A stretch of DNA of 64,000 bases from JBBQLG01 sp964251665 (GTDB lineage: Bacteria > Bacteroidota > Bacteroidia > Cytophagales > Spirosomataceae): positions 124,001 through 188,000 of the forward strand of contig CAXUKO010000007.1 in the NCBI GenBank assembly GCA_964251665.1, written 5' to 3'. Shown here one piece after another: positions 57,010 to 64,000 of the stretch (the first letter of the stretch is position 1; the number at the start of each line of letters is the position of its first letter). Under the pieces are notes generated by a model. The model was given only the letters and a program-made list of their open reading frames with translations, was not told the origin of the DNA and did not search any database. The translations under genes were made by a program, and so were the position numbers.

Positions 57010-57411
57010 ATGACCATGCAACAGCCGTTACACATTTTACTGGTTGACGATGATGAAGACGACATCGCTTTCTTTGAGCTTGCTCTGAAGCGACAGTCGA
57101 ATCCAACACGGCTCACCACCTTGATGGAGGGCGATCATGTGCTGACGCATTTAGAGACGACCGCCACCCGGCCCGATCTCCTGATTTTAGACCTGAATTT
57201 ACCTCGATTACACGGCCGTGATGTGCTGCTTCAGGTCCGAAACTCACCCGTTGGCCAGTCCATCCCCGTTGTGATGCTGACCACCTCCTCGGCCCAGGAA
57301 GATAAAGATTTCTGCCTGGCGCACGGAGCCGTAGCCTTCCTGACCAAACCTACGTCGCTCACTACTTTAAGCACCATGCTGGCCGATGTTATGGCTACAG
57401 CGGTTCAATAG
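57010..57411 (+). CDS. Single-domain response regulator (receiver only)
   Basis: 133 residues from the ATG at 57010 (a second ATG at 57016 or a TTG at 57004 are possible starts). Rcp1-type receiver: VDDDEDDIAFFELALK with the acidic cluster, phosphoacceptor D61 in LILDLNLPRLHGR, Thr in MLTTSS and Lys in FLTKPT. No output domain. It is divergent from the PAS/GAF kinase, separated by 86 bp, and probably belongs to the same pathway. A palindrome-type terminator follows. Confidence 0.93.
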   Translation: MTMQQPLHILLVDDDEDDIAFFELALKRQSNPTRLTTLMEGDHVLTHLETTATRPDLLILDLNLPRLHGRDVLLQVRNSPVGQSIPVVMLTTSSAQEDKDFCLAHGAVAFLTKPTSLTTLSTMLADVMATAVQ

Positions 57412-57425
57412 TCAGTTGGTCAGTC

Positions 57426-57498
57426 AGTAAGTGGCTGCGCCCAAGTCAGTAAGCCTTCCAGAGCGAAGCACTTACCAACTTGGGCGCAGCCACTTACT
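57426..57498. terminator. Perfect 21-bp inverted repeat between convergent genes
   Basis: AGTAAGTGGCTGCGCCCAAGT (57426-57446) and its exact complement (57478-57498), with a 31-nt spacer, lie between the stops of the receiver and the nucleoside hydrolase genes. The AAGTGGCTGCGCC segment and the AGTCAGTAAG units recur at 46528-46592, so it is a dispersed element used as a shared terminator or simply inserted there. Confidence 0.6.
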
Positions 57499-57511
57499 AA
57501 CTTAAACCTGA

Positions 57512-58504
57512 TCAGTGACGGGGCTGGTGCTGCATTAGCGTATTGATCAGGGCCTGTACATCGGCCACCGGCCTGCGTTCGACCAGATACCGATGCCCCT
57601 GCTTCCCCACATCCCAGCCGTTGGCCCCGTCAGCCAGTATCGTTATCCGGCCGGAGCGGGTTGTATAATAGGGCGATGGTCCCTTTATGGCCACCAGCAC
57701 GGCCGTCTGATCCCAGCTCATGCGGCCGTCGCGGTCGTTTTTGTCTAATGGAATAGAGATACGAAACACATCTTTAACCGGGCTGTGCTGAATCCGGTCA
57801 TTCTGAATCAGGGGTAAGCCCGACTTGATTTTTTCGCCGATTTCGAAGCCGCTCAGCAGCACGGGCGTCGGCCACTCAGCCAGTACGGATTTTGACGCAG
57901 GTATGTCTTTGTACACGTTAAATTCCCGACCCGCTGGAAACGTACCAGCCATGCTGACCAGCTGCCTGACTTTACGGCGCACCAGATCCCGACCCGATAA
58001 CGGTGAGTTCGCATCCGGGGCCGACCGCAGCAGGTTGGCCAGATTGGTAAAAAAGCCCACAGTCACCACCGTTACGCTCCCATCCGGCTGCGCGGCCAGT
58101 ACCCGCCGGTACAGCGCCACGGCATCGGGCAGTTCGTCATTCGTTTTAACGGCATGCGGATAGCGGGCTACCAGTGTATCGGACCAGTGCTGCCGGTCGG
58201 CCTCGTCGACAGCCTCTCCTTTGGGTACGCCAATGGGTATGGATGGGCGGCCAAAATACGTGTTCAGGACGCTGAGCACAGGGCCGACGCGGGGATACTT
58301 AGTACTGGCGATGGTGGCCAGAATGCGGGCCTGTCCACTGTCGGCCAGGGCGTGCAGCAGCGTAATGGCCCCGACATCATCGTAGTCCGGCCCCATATCT
58401 GTATCAAAAATAACAGAAACGGGTTTAGCCGGTCGGGGTGCCTGCGCCCAACTAAGTTGCAGACAACTTAGGATAACCAGAAGGAGTAAGAGAGAACGGC
58501 GCAT
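57512..58504 (-). CDS. Secreted nucleoside hydrolase (IUNH family)
   Basis: A 330-residue protein with signal peptide (residues 1-21, ending SWAQ). The calcium-binding signature FDTDMGPDYDDVGA (DxDxxxDD) near 33-45 marks the inosine-uridine nucleoside N-ribohydrolase family. VVTVGFFTNLANLL and LVSMAGTF are later family strands. Family members release the base from ribonucleosides; the signal peptide suggests periplasmic salvage of nucleosides. It stands alone between a palindrome and a 240-bp divergent spacer. Confidence 0.9.
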   Translation of the reverse strand: MRRSLLLLLVILSCLQLSWAQAPRPAKPVSVIFDTDMGPDYDDVGAITLLHALADSGQARILATIASTKYPRVGPVLSVLNTYFGRPSIPIGVPKGEAVDEADRQHWSDTLVARYPHAVKTNDELPDAVALYRRVLAAQPDGSVTVVTVGFFTNLANLLRSAPDANSPLSGRDLVRRKVRQLVSMAGTFPAGREFNVYKDIPASKSVLAEWPTPVLLSGFEIGEKIKSGLPLIQNDRIQHSPVKDVFRISIPLDKNDRDGRMSWDQTAVLVAIKGPSPYYTTRSGRITILADGANGWDVGKQGHRYLVERRPVADVQALINTLMQHQPRH

Positions 58505-58743
58505 AGAATAATTGGGGTTGAGGGGCTTATGGAACGTACCGAATGCAATACTATCTTTTTATAGCATCTCCTGTTGATCGTATTTCGTTTCGCTGACCGG
58601 CCTGGTACCGGCACTTAACAACAGAAAAGAGTTTTCAGATTATCGGCCAGACGACCTGCCATTCGATAAGTGTTTAAACCATACGGACGTATTTCTCTTA
58701 AGGGTATTGTACTAAGTAAGTACTTCACCAAACCCCTGTTCGT

Positions 58744-58980
58744 ATGAACTTTCTATTTTCAATCATCCTGGGCGGAATCGCCGGGTACATCGCCAGTCGC
58801 CTGATGGACTCGCACAACTCCGCATTAGTCAACATTATACTGGGCATTGTTGGCGGTCTGGTAGGCGGTTTCGTGGCCCGTCAGTTGGGTAACCGCTCCG
58901 AGAATGATGGGCTGATCATGCACTTGCTGATCTCGGTTGTGGGTGCCGTTATTATCATCTTCGTGGGGAGGCTTTTCTAA
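58744..58980 (+). CDS. GlsB/YeaQ/YmgE family small membrane protein
   Basis: A 78-residue protein with three membrane helices: FSIILGGIAGYIASRLM, VNIILGIVGGLVGGFVARQ and LLISVVGAVIIIFVG. The Gly-rich pattern is that of the transglycosylase-associated (YeaQ/YmgE) family, small inner-membrane proteins often linked to stress; molecular function is unknown. It is monocistronic, with a terminator 22 bp after the stop. Confidence 0.92.
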   Translation: MNFLFSIILGGIAGYIASRLMDSHNSALVNIILGIVGGLVGGFVARQLGNRSENDGLIMHLLISVVGAVIIIFVGRLF

Positions 58981-59002
58981 ACCCTCCCCTTCAATGTACC
59001 TG

Positions 59003-59030
59003 GCCCCGACGCAACACGTCGGGGCTTTTT
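59003..59030 (+). terminator. Terminator after the YeaQ-type gene
   Basis: GCCCCGACG / CGTCGGGGC (9-bp perfect stem, 5-nt loop) followed by TTTTT. The convergent gene on the minus strand ends 17 bp further on; no matching A-run precedes the stem, so it serves mainly the plus strand. Confidence 0.88.
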
Positions 59031-59046
59031 ATTGGTCACCAATTGG

Positions 59047-61464
59047 TTAAAGCCTGGCCCGGCTGCGGACAGTAATTGGATACCGGGCACTGCTGAACCG
59101 GCCATCGGCAGTCATGCCCTGCACCACAATCAGGTAGTTACCATCCTGATCCGAGGTGTAAAATGTCAGATCGGCCTTGCCCGGAGCGCCGGTCCGTACC
59201 TGCGGGTTCCAATGCAGCAGGGTACGAAAGTCGGGCAGTCGGTTTTCGAGTTGCTGAGGAGTTGCGTACTGCGGAGCGTAAAATTCGCGCCGGGCCTGCA
59301 GACCGTCGTATTCAAGCTGGACCGCCCGCGGGTCCAGCTGAAATCCGGCTAAATCGCCTTTGTACGTCCTGAAACTGATGATACCAGGCAGCGTGGTATA
59401 ACCCAGAAAGTACCGGCGGGTTATCACGTCCAGCGTCCTGATTTTTAGCGGGCTGAAGGCCATCAGTCGGTCGGTATCGAACACCGGAACGCCGTCGAGC
59501 AGCAGCAACGGGTCTTCCGAGAAGACTTCCTTATAAGGCTGGTTCATTACACGCAGCACAAAGTGTTTATCGCGCCGACGAACCAGTACGCCCGGCACGT
59601 ATTCGCTGAGCACCTCTTCCATGACCGTGAACCGGGTAAACGCATCCAGCGCGTACCGCTCGTCGGCGACGCCATAAAAAGCGGCACTATCGCCCGGTGG
59701 TTGCGCCGGTACGGTGTACGGATAATAACTGCGCTGTACCTGCATGGCCAGACTGCGGGCAACGAGCTGATCTTTACCCGCTTGGTCCAGATCAAAAACG
59801 GGCAGGTGGGTTGTGGCGGGTGACTCGGTATAGGGGTTGATCAGGTCGACACGGTAGGTACTATCCGGAGTTGCCGTTTGCAGCACGACATCTCTGCTGC
59901 CGTAGAAGTTGGCCATCTCGAATCGCACCAGCCCCTGTTCATTGCTCCGCACGCTGTATAGCTGAACCGCCTTTCCCGGCACGGACAGGTGGGTGGTCAC
60001 CCCGTTGGCTGGTGCGCCCGTTCGGGCATTGGTTATGCGTCCCCAGATCGTCAGGCCACCGTGTTCCGGTACAGCCGTACTGGTCAGTGGTTTGGGCTGC
60101 AGCGCGGTCTCCCAGCGAAAACGACGCCAGCCGTGCGTGAGCATGAGGTTGTCGATTGCAGCATCGGCTTCGGAGCCGGTATGGGTCAGGTAATACCCCG
60201 GCGATTCGATGGTACCCCGTAATTCCGACGTCAGCCACAGGTAATCAGGCAGGTTGATCGGTTCGCCGGATTCCAGGGAATCGAGCCGGTAGACCGACAC
60301 CGAGACGTCGGCAGGAACGGGCTTCCCGGCCGGGTCTACCGTTGTCAGAGCGAGGGCAACCGGCGCGCGGGTGGTGTACTCATTCCTGTCTGGTTTTAGC
60401 TGAATAGTCAAGTTAGGCTGAGGCCGTTTAAAATACAGCCGTTCGCAAACAGGCTGGGCAGCGGCATCGAACACGGTGAGGTGTGAAATACCCTCACCCA
60501 GGCCATTTTTCGCGATCAGAAATGTCGCCTGACCGCTTTGCAGCGTCCGCACATCTGCCACCTTAACCACCTGCCGCGTGTGCCCAATCAGGTAAACGGC
60601 CGGATTTTGACTATTAGCGGGCTGATTAGTCCGCACGGTGACCCGGAGTTGACTGGCATCCACATCCTCAAGTTGCAGGGTGTATCCTCGCTCATACATC
60701 GCCGGCAAGGCGCGGTTCAGGCTGCGGCCCCGGCCATCTTTTAGCTGAACACGGTAGGAAGTAGCCCCGGATGGCGTGAACGCAAACGTTCCCATCCCGA
60801 AGTTGAGCGACGTAAACCGGGCGATCGTGTCATTGGCCTGATTCAGCAGTACACCTTTACAATCCACACCGCGACCGGTCCTGGGATCAACGACTTTAAA
60901 CGCCACCTTTGCCGGTAAGCCAGTTACCAGATTACCGCCTTCAGGGAAAAACTGTACGTCATAGTTTAATGAATCAGTCAGGACGGGTAGCCCCAGTTTA
61001 CGGAAGGGGTTCACGATGGTAATCGCTTTTTCGAAGAGAAAATCCGGACTAACCGTTTTCATCCAGTAGGTGTACGCCCGGAGTACATACTGACCGGAAA
61101 GCAACGATACCGGCAGGCTCAGCGAGCCCATGCCACTGCCGGTATCGATCGGCACTTTGGTCTGCAACACTGATTTCTGATTCGTATCCAGCAGTTCGAG
61201 GTAGGCGATCTTGCTCACGTCGAGCGGCCGGTGAAACACCCCATCCACGTAGAAAAGCCGGAACCACATAACGTCACCCGACAGGTAGAACTGGCGGTCC
61301 GTATGCACAAACAGTTTTTCCTGTAGTGTTTGATTCCGATGCGTATCGACCTGTTGCTGCAACCGGGCCAACGCCGGATGCTGGGCCAGCACACCGGTAC
61401 CGAACGCTACAACCAGCAGCACGGCCAGCAAAAATGAATAGCGGAAGTGAGAAACGTTGTTCAT
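59047..61464 (-). CDS. Secreted macroglobulin-like/TonB-plug-like protein of the receptor locus
   Basis: An 805-residue protein with signal peptide (about residues 1-27, ending VLAQ). The N-terminal region (EKLFVHTDRQFYLSGDVMWFRLFYVD) resembles the MG2-like beta domains of Bacteroidota macroglobulin-type proteins. Two or three such domains, about 40-470, precede a region (about 600-720) resembling a TonB receptor plug (PYKEVFSEDPLLLLDGVPVF and IRTLDVITRRYFLG). The last 80 residues are a beta domain. There is no barrel, so it is not a receptor itself. It follows the DUF4249 lipoprotein gene by 24 bp and the TonB receptor gene, so it belongs to that operon and probably acts in the outer membrane or periplasm. 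Confidence 0.82.
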   Translation of the reverse strand: MNNVSHFRYSFLLAVLLVVAFGTGVLAQHPALARLQQQVDTHRNQTLQEKLFVHTDRQFYLSGDVMWFRLFYVDGVFHRPLDVSKIAYLELLDTNQKSVLQTKVPIDTGSGMGSLSLPVSLLSGQYVLRAYTYWMKTVSPDFLFEKAITIVNPFRKLGLPVLTDSLNYDVQFFPEGGNLVTGLPAKVAFKVVDPRTGRGVDCKGVLLNQANDTIARFTSLNFGMGTFAFTPSGATSYRVQLKDGRGRSLNRALPAMYERGYTLQLEDVDASQLRVTVRTNQPANSQNPAVYLIGHTRQVVKVADVRTLQSGQATFLIAKNGLGEGISHLTVFDAAAQPVCERLYFKRPQPNLTIQLKPDRNEYTTRAPVALALTTVDPAGKPVPADVSVSVYRLDSLESGEPINLPDYLWLTSELRGTIESPGYYLTHTGSEADAAIDNLMLTHGWRRFRWETALQPKPLTSTAVPEHGGLTIWGRITNARTGAPANGVTTHLSVPGKAVQLYSVRSNEQGLVRFEMANFYGSRDVVLQTATPDSTYRVDLINPYTESPATTHLPVFDLDQAGKDQLVARSLAMQVQRSYYPYTVPAQPPGDSAAFYGVADERYALDAFTRFTVMEEVLSEYVPGVLVRRRDKHFVLRVMNQPYKEVFSEDPLLLLDGVPVFDTDRLMAFSPLKIRTLDVITRRYFLGYTTLPGIISFRTYKGDLAGFQLDPRAVQLEYDGLQARREFYAPQYATPQQLENRLPDFRTLLHWNPQVRTGAPGKADLTFYTSDQDGNYLIVVQGMTADGRFSSARYPITVRSRARL

Positions 61465-61488
61465 TGAGTCGTGTAGCAGATATGTCGC

Positions 61489-62631
61489 TTATGGCCAGTA
61501 AGCGGGCTTGGTAGTAGTTCCTAAGGTCCGGCAATCCGCACAGGGTATCGACGTGGCGAGATACCGACCGTTGTCCAGCGGCTGAATGGCAGCATAGCCG
61601 CCACCCGGCCCCAGGAAAGCCGAAAGGGGCTGCTTGGGATACGGAATGGTATCCAGCGGACACGTTTCGTAGCCCGTCACCAGCAGGCTGCGGGACAAGG
61701 CAGCAGGCCGGTCGATGAACACGCGGAATTGCTCGGTCGAATGGCCATCCACAAACCCGAGTACCGGCTCCGCCGGATTGGTCAGGCTGTGCAGGTTCCC
61801 ACCCACCTGCGAGGGTAAGGGATCGAACAGGCTCCCCAGCTGCTCCGTATTTTTTTGCAGATTCTCCCAATAGCTATAGGCTTCCGGCGACAGGGCATAT
61901 TGCTTCACCAGAATGCTGTACTTGATCCAGAGTTTGGGCGAACTGCCGGGAATGAACAAAAGGGGTGCCTGTCTGAGAATGTCCTGCGTAAGTCGGGCCG
62001 TCGATCCCAGTATGATGTTAGTGGACGACTGCGTTCGCCAGCAATGATTGATATTGGTTTCGGTGCGGGGCACCACCTGATCATTCCGGTACTCGAACGG
62101 CGACTGGTAGGGGGTCAGGATCTCGTACGTATCCTCGTATTCCCAGCGGTAGTACCGCGTTTTGTTGGCCGGGTCATGGGTGTTGACATAGACCTGGAGG
62201 CCGCTGTTCTCGACCGCCCAGGTCAGGCTGTCGATCTTCGGCGTTTGCCTGATCGTGATCGGGTCAGACAGGTATTCATGTCCATCGGTGGTTTTGATGC
62301 GAACCTGATAACTGCCCCCGAAGGGCAGCGTAGCCGACGCCAACGTATAGGTGCCGCTGGCGCTTTCCGTGAAGGCGAAGGCCGCTCCCCCCTGCCCTTC
62401 CACGCGCACTGTAGCCTTCGACTCGGGTGTTGGCGCACTGAAATTCCCGATGTTCTGCGTACGCGACAGCCTGATCACGCTACTACCCGTACCCCCGTTC
62501 AGGTAGCCATCCACCACCAGGTACCGGTTGGGTGCCGTGATCTCCGGGGGCGTAAATGGATCGACACAACTGCCAGCAAACAGCAGCAGCGCGCCATGCA
62601 GTAGATACCGCCAGTGTTTGGTCCTGCTCAT
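61489..62631 (-). CDS. DUF4249 family lipoprotein
   Basis: A 380-residue protein with lipoprotein signal: hydrophobic LLHGALLLFAG then SCVDPF, lipid-bearing Cys near 22. The start of the mature part (PNRYLVVDGYLNGGTGSSVIRLSRTQNI) and a DGHEYLSDPITIRQTPKIDSL segment match DUF4249, Bacteroidota-only outer-membrane lipoproteins that accompany TonB-dependent receptors. It is encoded 3 bp after the receptor gene, so the pair may be a receptor/lipoprotein complex comparable to SusCD, though DUF4249 is not SusD. Ligand unknown. Confidence 0.9.
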   Translation of the reverse strand: MSRTKHWRYLLHGALLLFAGSCVDPFTPPEITAPNRYLVVDGYLNGGTGSSVIRLSRTQNIGNFSAPTPESKATVRVEGQGGAAFAFTESASGTYTLASATLPFGGSYQVRIKTTDGHEYLSDPITIRQTPKIDSLTWAVENSGLQVYVNTHDPANKTRYYRWEYEDTYEILTPYQSPFEYRNDQVVPRTETNINHCWRTQSSTNIILGSTARLTQDILRQAPLLFIPGSSPKLWIKYSILVKQYALSPEAYSYWENLQKNTEQLGSLFDPLPSQVGGNLHSLTNPAEPVLGFVDGHSTEQFRVFIDRPAALSRSLLVTGYETCPLDTIPYPKQPLSAFLGPGGGYAAIQPLDNGRYLATSIPCADCRTLGTTTKPAYWP

Positions 62632-62634
62632 ACG

Positions 62635-64000
62635 TTAAAATCTAAAATTATAAGTCAGCGTCGGAATGGGCTGACCGAAGATGGATAGTTTGTAGCCCTT
62701 GACGTAGCCCCCGGTGGAGTTAAAATAAACCGAATAGGCATTGTGCCGACCGGTGAGGTTGTAGACACCCAGCGTCCACGAGCTATGCGCCAGCTTTTTG
62801 ATCTTATGATTACCTTCGACGTTGATGGACAGGTCGGTACGGAAATAATCGGGAATGCGGTACTGATTTCGTTCGGAATAATACAGCCGCTCGGCACCGC
62901 CCAGCACGTACTTGGCCAGGGGCAGCGTAATGGGTCGGCCGGTGCTGTAGGTGGCATTGAACGAGATACTGAACCGGCGATTTATCTTATAATTACCCAC
63001 CAGCGTCACGTCATGCGGTTTGTCGTAGCTACTGGGGTAAAACTTCCCCCCGTTCACTACGTCCGACGCCAGGGTTGTAGGTGTGCGGAGCAATGACCGG
63101 GAGTAGGTGTAGCTAAGCCAGCCGTTGAGTTTACCGGTCAGTTTTTTCACCATCAGTTCAACGCCGTACGCTACACCCTCGGCCTGCACTACATCGGTTT
63201 CGAGATGGTGATTGAGCAGCAGGGTGGCACCTCCCTTATAATCGAGCTGGTTTTGCAGGGTGCGGTAGTAGCCCTCCGCCGACAGTTCAATGGTGTTGGC
63301 CCGCAGGTTCTGGTACACCCCCACCGAATACTGATCGCCGATTTGCGGCTTCACGTACGAATCGCTGAGTTTGTAAATATCCAGGGGCGAGACGGCTACC
63401 GTATTCGAGAGCATATTCAGGTACTGACGCATCCGGTTGTAGCTGGCTTTCACCGAGACATTATCCGTCAACGCATACCGAAGGGCCACCCGGTATTCTG
63501 GTCCCTGATACGTTTTCACAACGCTGCCCGCCGGGTACGAAACGGTGTCCTGAATGGTGTTTTCTGACCGGGATAGACCCGGCGTATACGAGAACACCTG
63601 ACCGGGACCGAGATTCATAAAGAGCGAATACCGAAGCCCCACATTGACTGACAGCCGGGGTGTAACCTCGAACCGGTCACTAATGTAGAGGGCATTTTCC
63701 AGCCCCTGTTCGGTCGGCACTACATCCGGGTTGATCAGCGATTCGGCGTTGGTAGGTTGCAGGCTCCCCGGCCGGAGTTTGTACTGTGTGCTGCTGATGC
63801 CGAAGTCAAGCGTGTGCCGGGCATCATGGTAGTAGGTAAAGTCGGCTTTGGCGGTCATCTGCCGAATGGCAAACCCGAACTGGAACGCTTCCAGTGGCTT
63901 TTTATCGCTCGCCACCGTGTATTCGTACCGGCTGTAACTACCGGTAAATACGCCGTACAACTTATTCGTGAAAATGTGTTTCCACTTCAGCGAAGCCGTC
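62635..64000 (-). CDS. TonB-dependent outer-membrane receptor (5' part outside window)
   Basis: The frame is open from the right edge to the stop at 62635 (last residue Phe: PIPTLTYNFRF, typical barrel end). The visible 454 residues are the beta-barrel: alternating aromatic strands such as YGVFTGSYSRYEYTV and KADFTYYHDARHTLDFGI, with the Tyr/Phe/Asn-rich strand pattern of SusC-like or FecA-like receptors. The codon previously usable as a start (TTG at 63960) lies in mid-strand, so the real start, with signal peptide and plug, lies beyond base 64000. It is first in the operon with the DUF4249 lipoprotein (3 bp) and the macroglobulin-like protein. Ligand unknown. Confidence 0.93.
   Translation of the reverse strand, partial: TASLKWKHIFTNKLYGVFTGSYSRYEYTVASDKKPLEAFQFGFAIRQMTAKADFTYYHDARHTLDFGISSTQYKLRPGSLQPTNAESLINPDVVPTEQGLENALYISDRFEVTPRLSVNVGLRYSLFMNLGPGQVFSYTPGLSRSENTIQDTVSYPAGSVVKTYQGPEYRVALRYALTDNVSVKASYNRMRQYLNMLSNTVAVSPLDIYKLSDSYVKPQIGDQYSVGVYQNLRANTIELSAEGYYRTLQNQLDYKGGATLLLNHHLETDVVQAEGVAYGVELMVKKLTGKLNGWLSYTYSRSLLRTPTTLASDVVNGGKFYPSSYDKPHDVTLVGNYKINRRFSISFNATYSTGRPITLPLAKYVLGGAERLYYSERNQYRIPDYFRTDLSINVEGNHKIKKLAHSSWTLGVYNLTGRHNAYSVYFNSTGGYVKGYKLSIFGQPIPTLTYNFRF

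Overview
The window comes from a chromosome of an aerobic, plant- or soil-type Bacteroidota, most likely a Cytophagales member of the Spirosoma type. The evidence is family content, not a database match: DUF4270 and DUF4249 lipoproteins, a TonB-dependent receptor locus, GEVED/FN3 secreted proteases, a GH78 rhamnosidase, many Sec-signal hydrolases, PAS-rich histidine kinases, and starts without Shine-Dalgarno sequences. Most genes are clearly GC-rich. A few short genes in two islands are visibly AT-richer and look acquired.

Layout. 1-9.6 kb: a partial M16 zinc peptidase, a small helical protein plus XRE regulator pair, DNA polymerase I (polA), a secreted serine hydrolase and a GH39-like glycoside hydrolase. 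9.6-11.8 kb: a first island with an AT-rich unknown gene between structured repeats. 11.8-20.8 kb: secreted proteins, namely two M43 metalloproteases facing each other around a perfect 52-bp palindrome, a small secreted beta protein, a DUF4270 lipoprotein and a Kelch lipoprotein. 21.5-25.2 kb: an AhpD-like protein, a GAF/DHp protein with no ATPase domain and a lone receiver, then two L,D-transpeptidases. 25.4-29.6 kb: secreted alpha/beta hydrolase, amidase and M28 peptidase. 29.7-33.8 kb: a molybdopterin oxidoreductase with a helical partner, and a TehA/SLAC1-type transporter. 33.9-36.9 kb: a cytoplasmic subtilase paired with an alpha/beta hydrolase. 36.9-38.8 kb: a second island with a frameshifted lipoprotein and a DUF6934 plus small-ORF pair, again between repeats. 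39-46.5 kb: rhamnosidase, RidA plus D-threonine-aldolase-like enzyme, M19 dipeptidase and a second serine hydrolase. 46.9-57.4 kb: three PAS histidine kinases (one frameshifted) and two lone receivers. 57.5-64 kb: a nucleoside hydrolase, a GlsB/YeaQ membrane protein and a TonB receptor / DUF4249 / macroglobulin-like operon cut by the window end.

The most interesting signal is shared by the two islands. Each holds a 61-62 bp imperfect hairpin (9710-9771 and 37717-37777) ending in RYYYAAC ... GTTRRRY boxes. The two copies match each other well beyond the stem and lie just downstream of AT-rich accessory genes that all point the same way. This is how integron attC sites and gene cassettes look, but no integrase is visible. 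The integron reading is an inference; the repeats themselves are directly visible. Other notable points are a histidine-kinase-like protein without its catalytic domain, two genes broken by single-base shifts in homopolymers, a molybdoenzyme family with Gly in place of the fourth cluster Cys, a metzincin motif with Asn for Gly, a dockerin-like tail next to a small beta-rich secreted protein, and several families of perfect palindromes.
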